Shown here: piece after piece, positions 63,332 through 64,000 of the stretch | How positions within the stretch are numbered: position 1 is the stretch's first letter | Layout: every line of letters begins with the position of its first letter | Assembly (NCBI RefSeq): GCF_007753265.1 | Contig: NZ_CP036349.1 | Location: 3,009,363-3,073,362, forward strand | DNA: 64,000 bases | Reading direction: 5' to 3' | DNA from: Botrimarina mediterranea | GTDB taxonomy: Bacteria; Planctomycetota; Planctomycetia; Pirellulales; Lacipirellulaceae | Translations under genes and position numbers: made by a program | The notes under the pieces: model-generated | Told to the model about the DNA's origin: nothing | Databases searched by the model: none | What the model saw: the letters and a program-made list of their open reading frames with translations, nothing else

Positions 63332-64000
63332 TTATTGGACCGGCAGTAGGGCGGTGAACGTGCTTCCTTCGCCGAGCTTGCTGGCGAGCGTGATGTCACC
63401 GCGATGTAGCCGCGCAATCTCCCGAGCCAATGGCAAGCCAAGCCCGGTGCCAACGTTGTCACGGACCGCGGGGTTGGCGCTGCGGAAGAACTTCTCGAAG
63501 ACCCGATCGGCCTCTTCTTCGGCGATTCCGACCCCCGTGTCGCGGACTTCGATCTTCAGCTCTTCGCCCTGGCGGATAGCGGCGAGAGTGACGGTTCCGC
63601 CTTCGGGCGTGTACTTCGCCGCGTTGCCGAGCAGGTTCACCACCATGCCCGACACCTTGTCCTTGTCGATGCGGGCCTCGCCGAGCTTCTCGGAGAGGGT
63701 GACCTCGAACGTCATCGAGCGTTGCTTCATCAACGGCCTGATTTTCTCGGCTGCCTCTTCGAGCAAGCGGCGGACATCGACGTTGGTGCGCTGGATGCCG
63801 ATTGATCCGACTTCCAGGCTGCTGATCGACAGCAGGTCATCGACGAAGCGCGCGAGACGCGTGGCTTCGGCGTTGATGGTGTTGCAGAACTCCTTCTGCT
63901 CTTCGACGTCGATCATGTCGCCCATCGCCAGCGTTTCGGCGTAGGCTTTGATGTTCGCAAGCGGTGTTCGCAGTTCGTGGGTCGCGGTGTCGATGAACTG
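63332..64000 (-). CDS. Sensor histidine kinase, C-terminal part
   Basis: The frame is open to the window edge, so the N-terminus is missing; 222 codons are visible. Seen: HELRTPLANIKAYAETLA (H-box with the phosphorylated His, within the last 25 codons), NLLGNAAKYTPEGG (N-box), DTGVGIAEEEADRVFEKFFR (G1) and GTGLGLPLAREIARLHRG (G2). A membrane-bound or soluble sensor of a two-component pathway. No response regulator is in the window. Confidence 0.92.
   Translation of the reverse strand, partial: QFIDTATHELRTPLANIKAYAETLAMGDMIDVEEQKEFCNTINAEATRLARFVDDLLSISSLEVGSIGIQRTNVDVRRLLEEAAEKIRPLMKQRSMTFEVTLSEKLGEARIDKDKVSGMVVNLLGNAAKYTPEGGTVTLAAIRQGEELKIEVRDTGVGIAEEEADRVFEKFFRSANPAVRDNVGTGLGLPLAREIARLHRGDITLASKLGEGSTFTALLPVQ

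Noticed and set aside
1-64000. tRNA, rRNA or riboswitch genes
   Set aside because: I looked for conserved T-loop words and known riboswitch cores in the spacers and saw none; a covariance-model search would be needed to exclude them.

Overview
The window (64 kb, high GC, dense short-spaced genes) looks like a chromosome segment of a planctomycete, most likely order Pirellulales (Lacipirellulaceae-like). The pointers are three proteins with VPEP-type PEP-CTERM tails, a dockerin repeat of the GDYNNDG...DAADYTVWRD kind, a DUF1598 protein (a planctomycete family), an FHA-GAF sigma-54 activator, and many hairpin repeats between genes. This assignment comes from recalled family knowledge, not from a database search. 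I found no rRNA, tRNA, CRISPR array, phage or intact insertion sequence.

Layout. 1-8.0 kb: end of a Na+/solute symporter, an Old Yellow Enzyme-like oxidoreductase divergent from an AraC regulator, an AI-2E permease, and a flippase-like/GT2/membrane-protein cluster. 8.0-12.6 kb: accessory patch with a ketosynthase-like protein lacking all three catalytic residues, a proteasome-like Ntn hydrolase and a small membrane protein in lower-GC DNA, and an AlkD-like gene between 97-bp direct repeats. 12.7-17.1 kb: SDR, PEP-CTERM/DUF4394 protein, DUF2383 protein, a 57-aa small protein, two thioredoxin-fold proteins. 17.1-22.2 kb: a manganese-type ABC transporter operon, both of whose permeases carry a C-terminal DtxR/MntR-like domain, divergent from mntR with a palindromic operator candidate between. 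22.3-22.6 kb: a 317-bp set of concentric palindromes. 22.7-33.9 kb: secreted PEP-CTERM proteins, an rRNA-type methyltransferase, a sigma-54 activator, DUF1598, a 2OG-Fe(II) oxygenase and GT9. 34-38.8 kb: a DinB gene, then an HscC-type Hsp70, a membrane protein and a J-like protein. 39-45.6 kb: a symporter, hypotheticals, a second DinB, a 37-aa Lys-rich protein and sucCD. 45.8-53.6 kb: a complete Na+-NQR operon, nqrABCDEF-apbE-nqrM, preceded by a Rex-like operator. 53.6-64 kb: a minus-strand run of histidine kinase, STAS, GspE, GspF, PilM, PilN, PilO, PilP-like, secretin, a 62-aa protein and GT39, i.e. a type IV pilus/type II secretion assembly locus.

How it works together. SucCD feeds reducing power into NADH, which Na+-NQR oxidises while pumping Na+; symporters at both ends of the window could use that gradient. 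NqrB and NqrC carry FMN-threonine motifs, ApbE attaches the FMN and NqrM helps metal-centre assembly. The Mn operon and MntR form a regulated uptake module. The secreted PEP-CTERM proteins and the pilus/secretion locus belong to the cell envelope.

The most unusual signal is not a gene. Many spacers are filled by palindromic repeats of at least ten different word families. Two are nested inside one another with target-duplication-like flanks, and several supply the stop codons of neighbouring genes.
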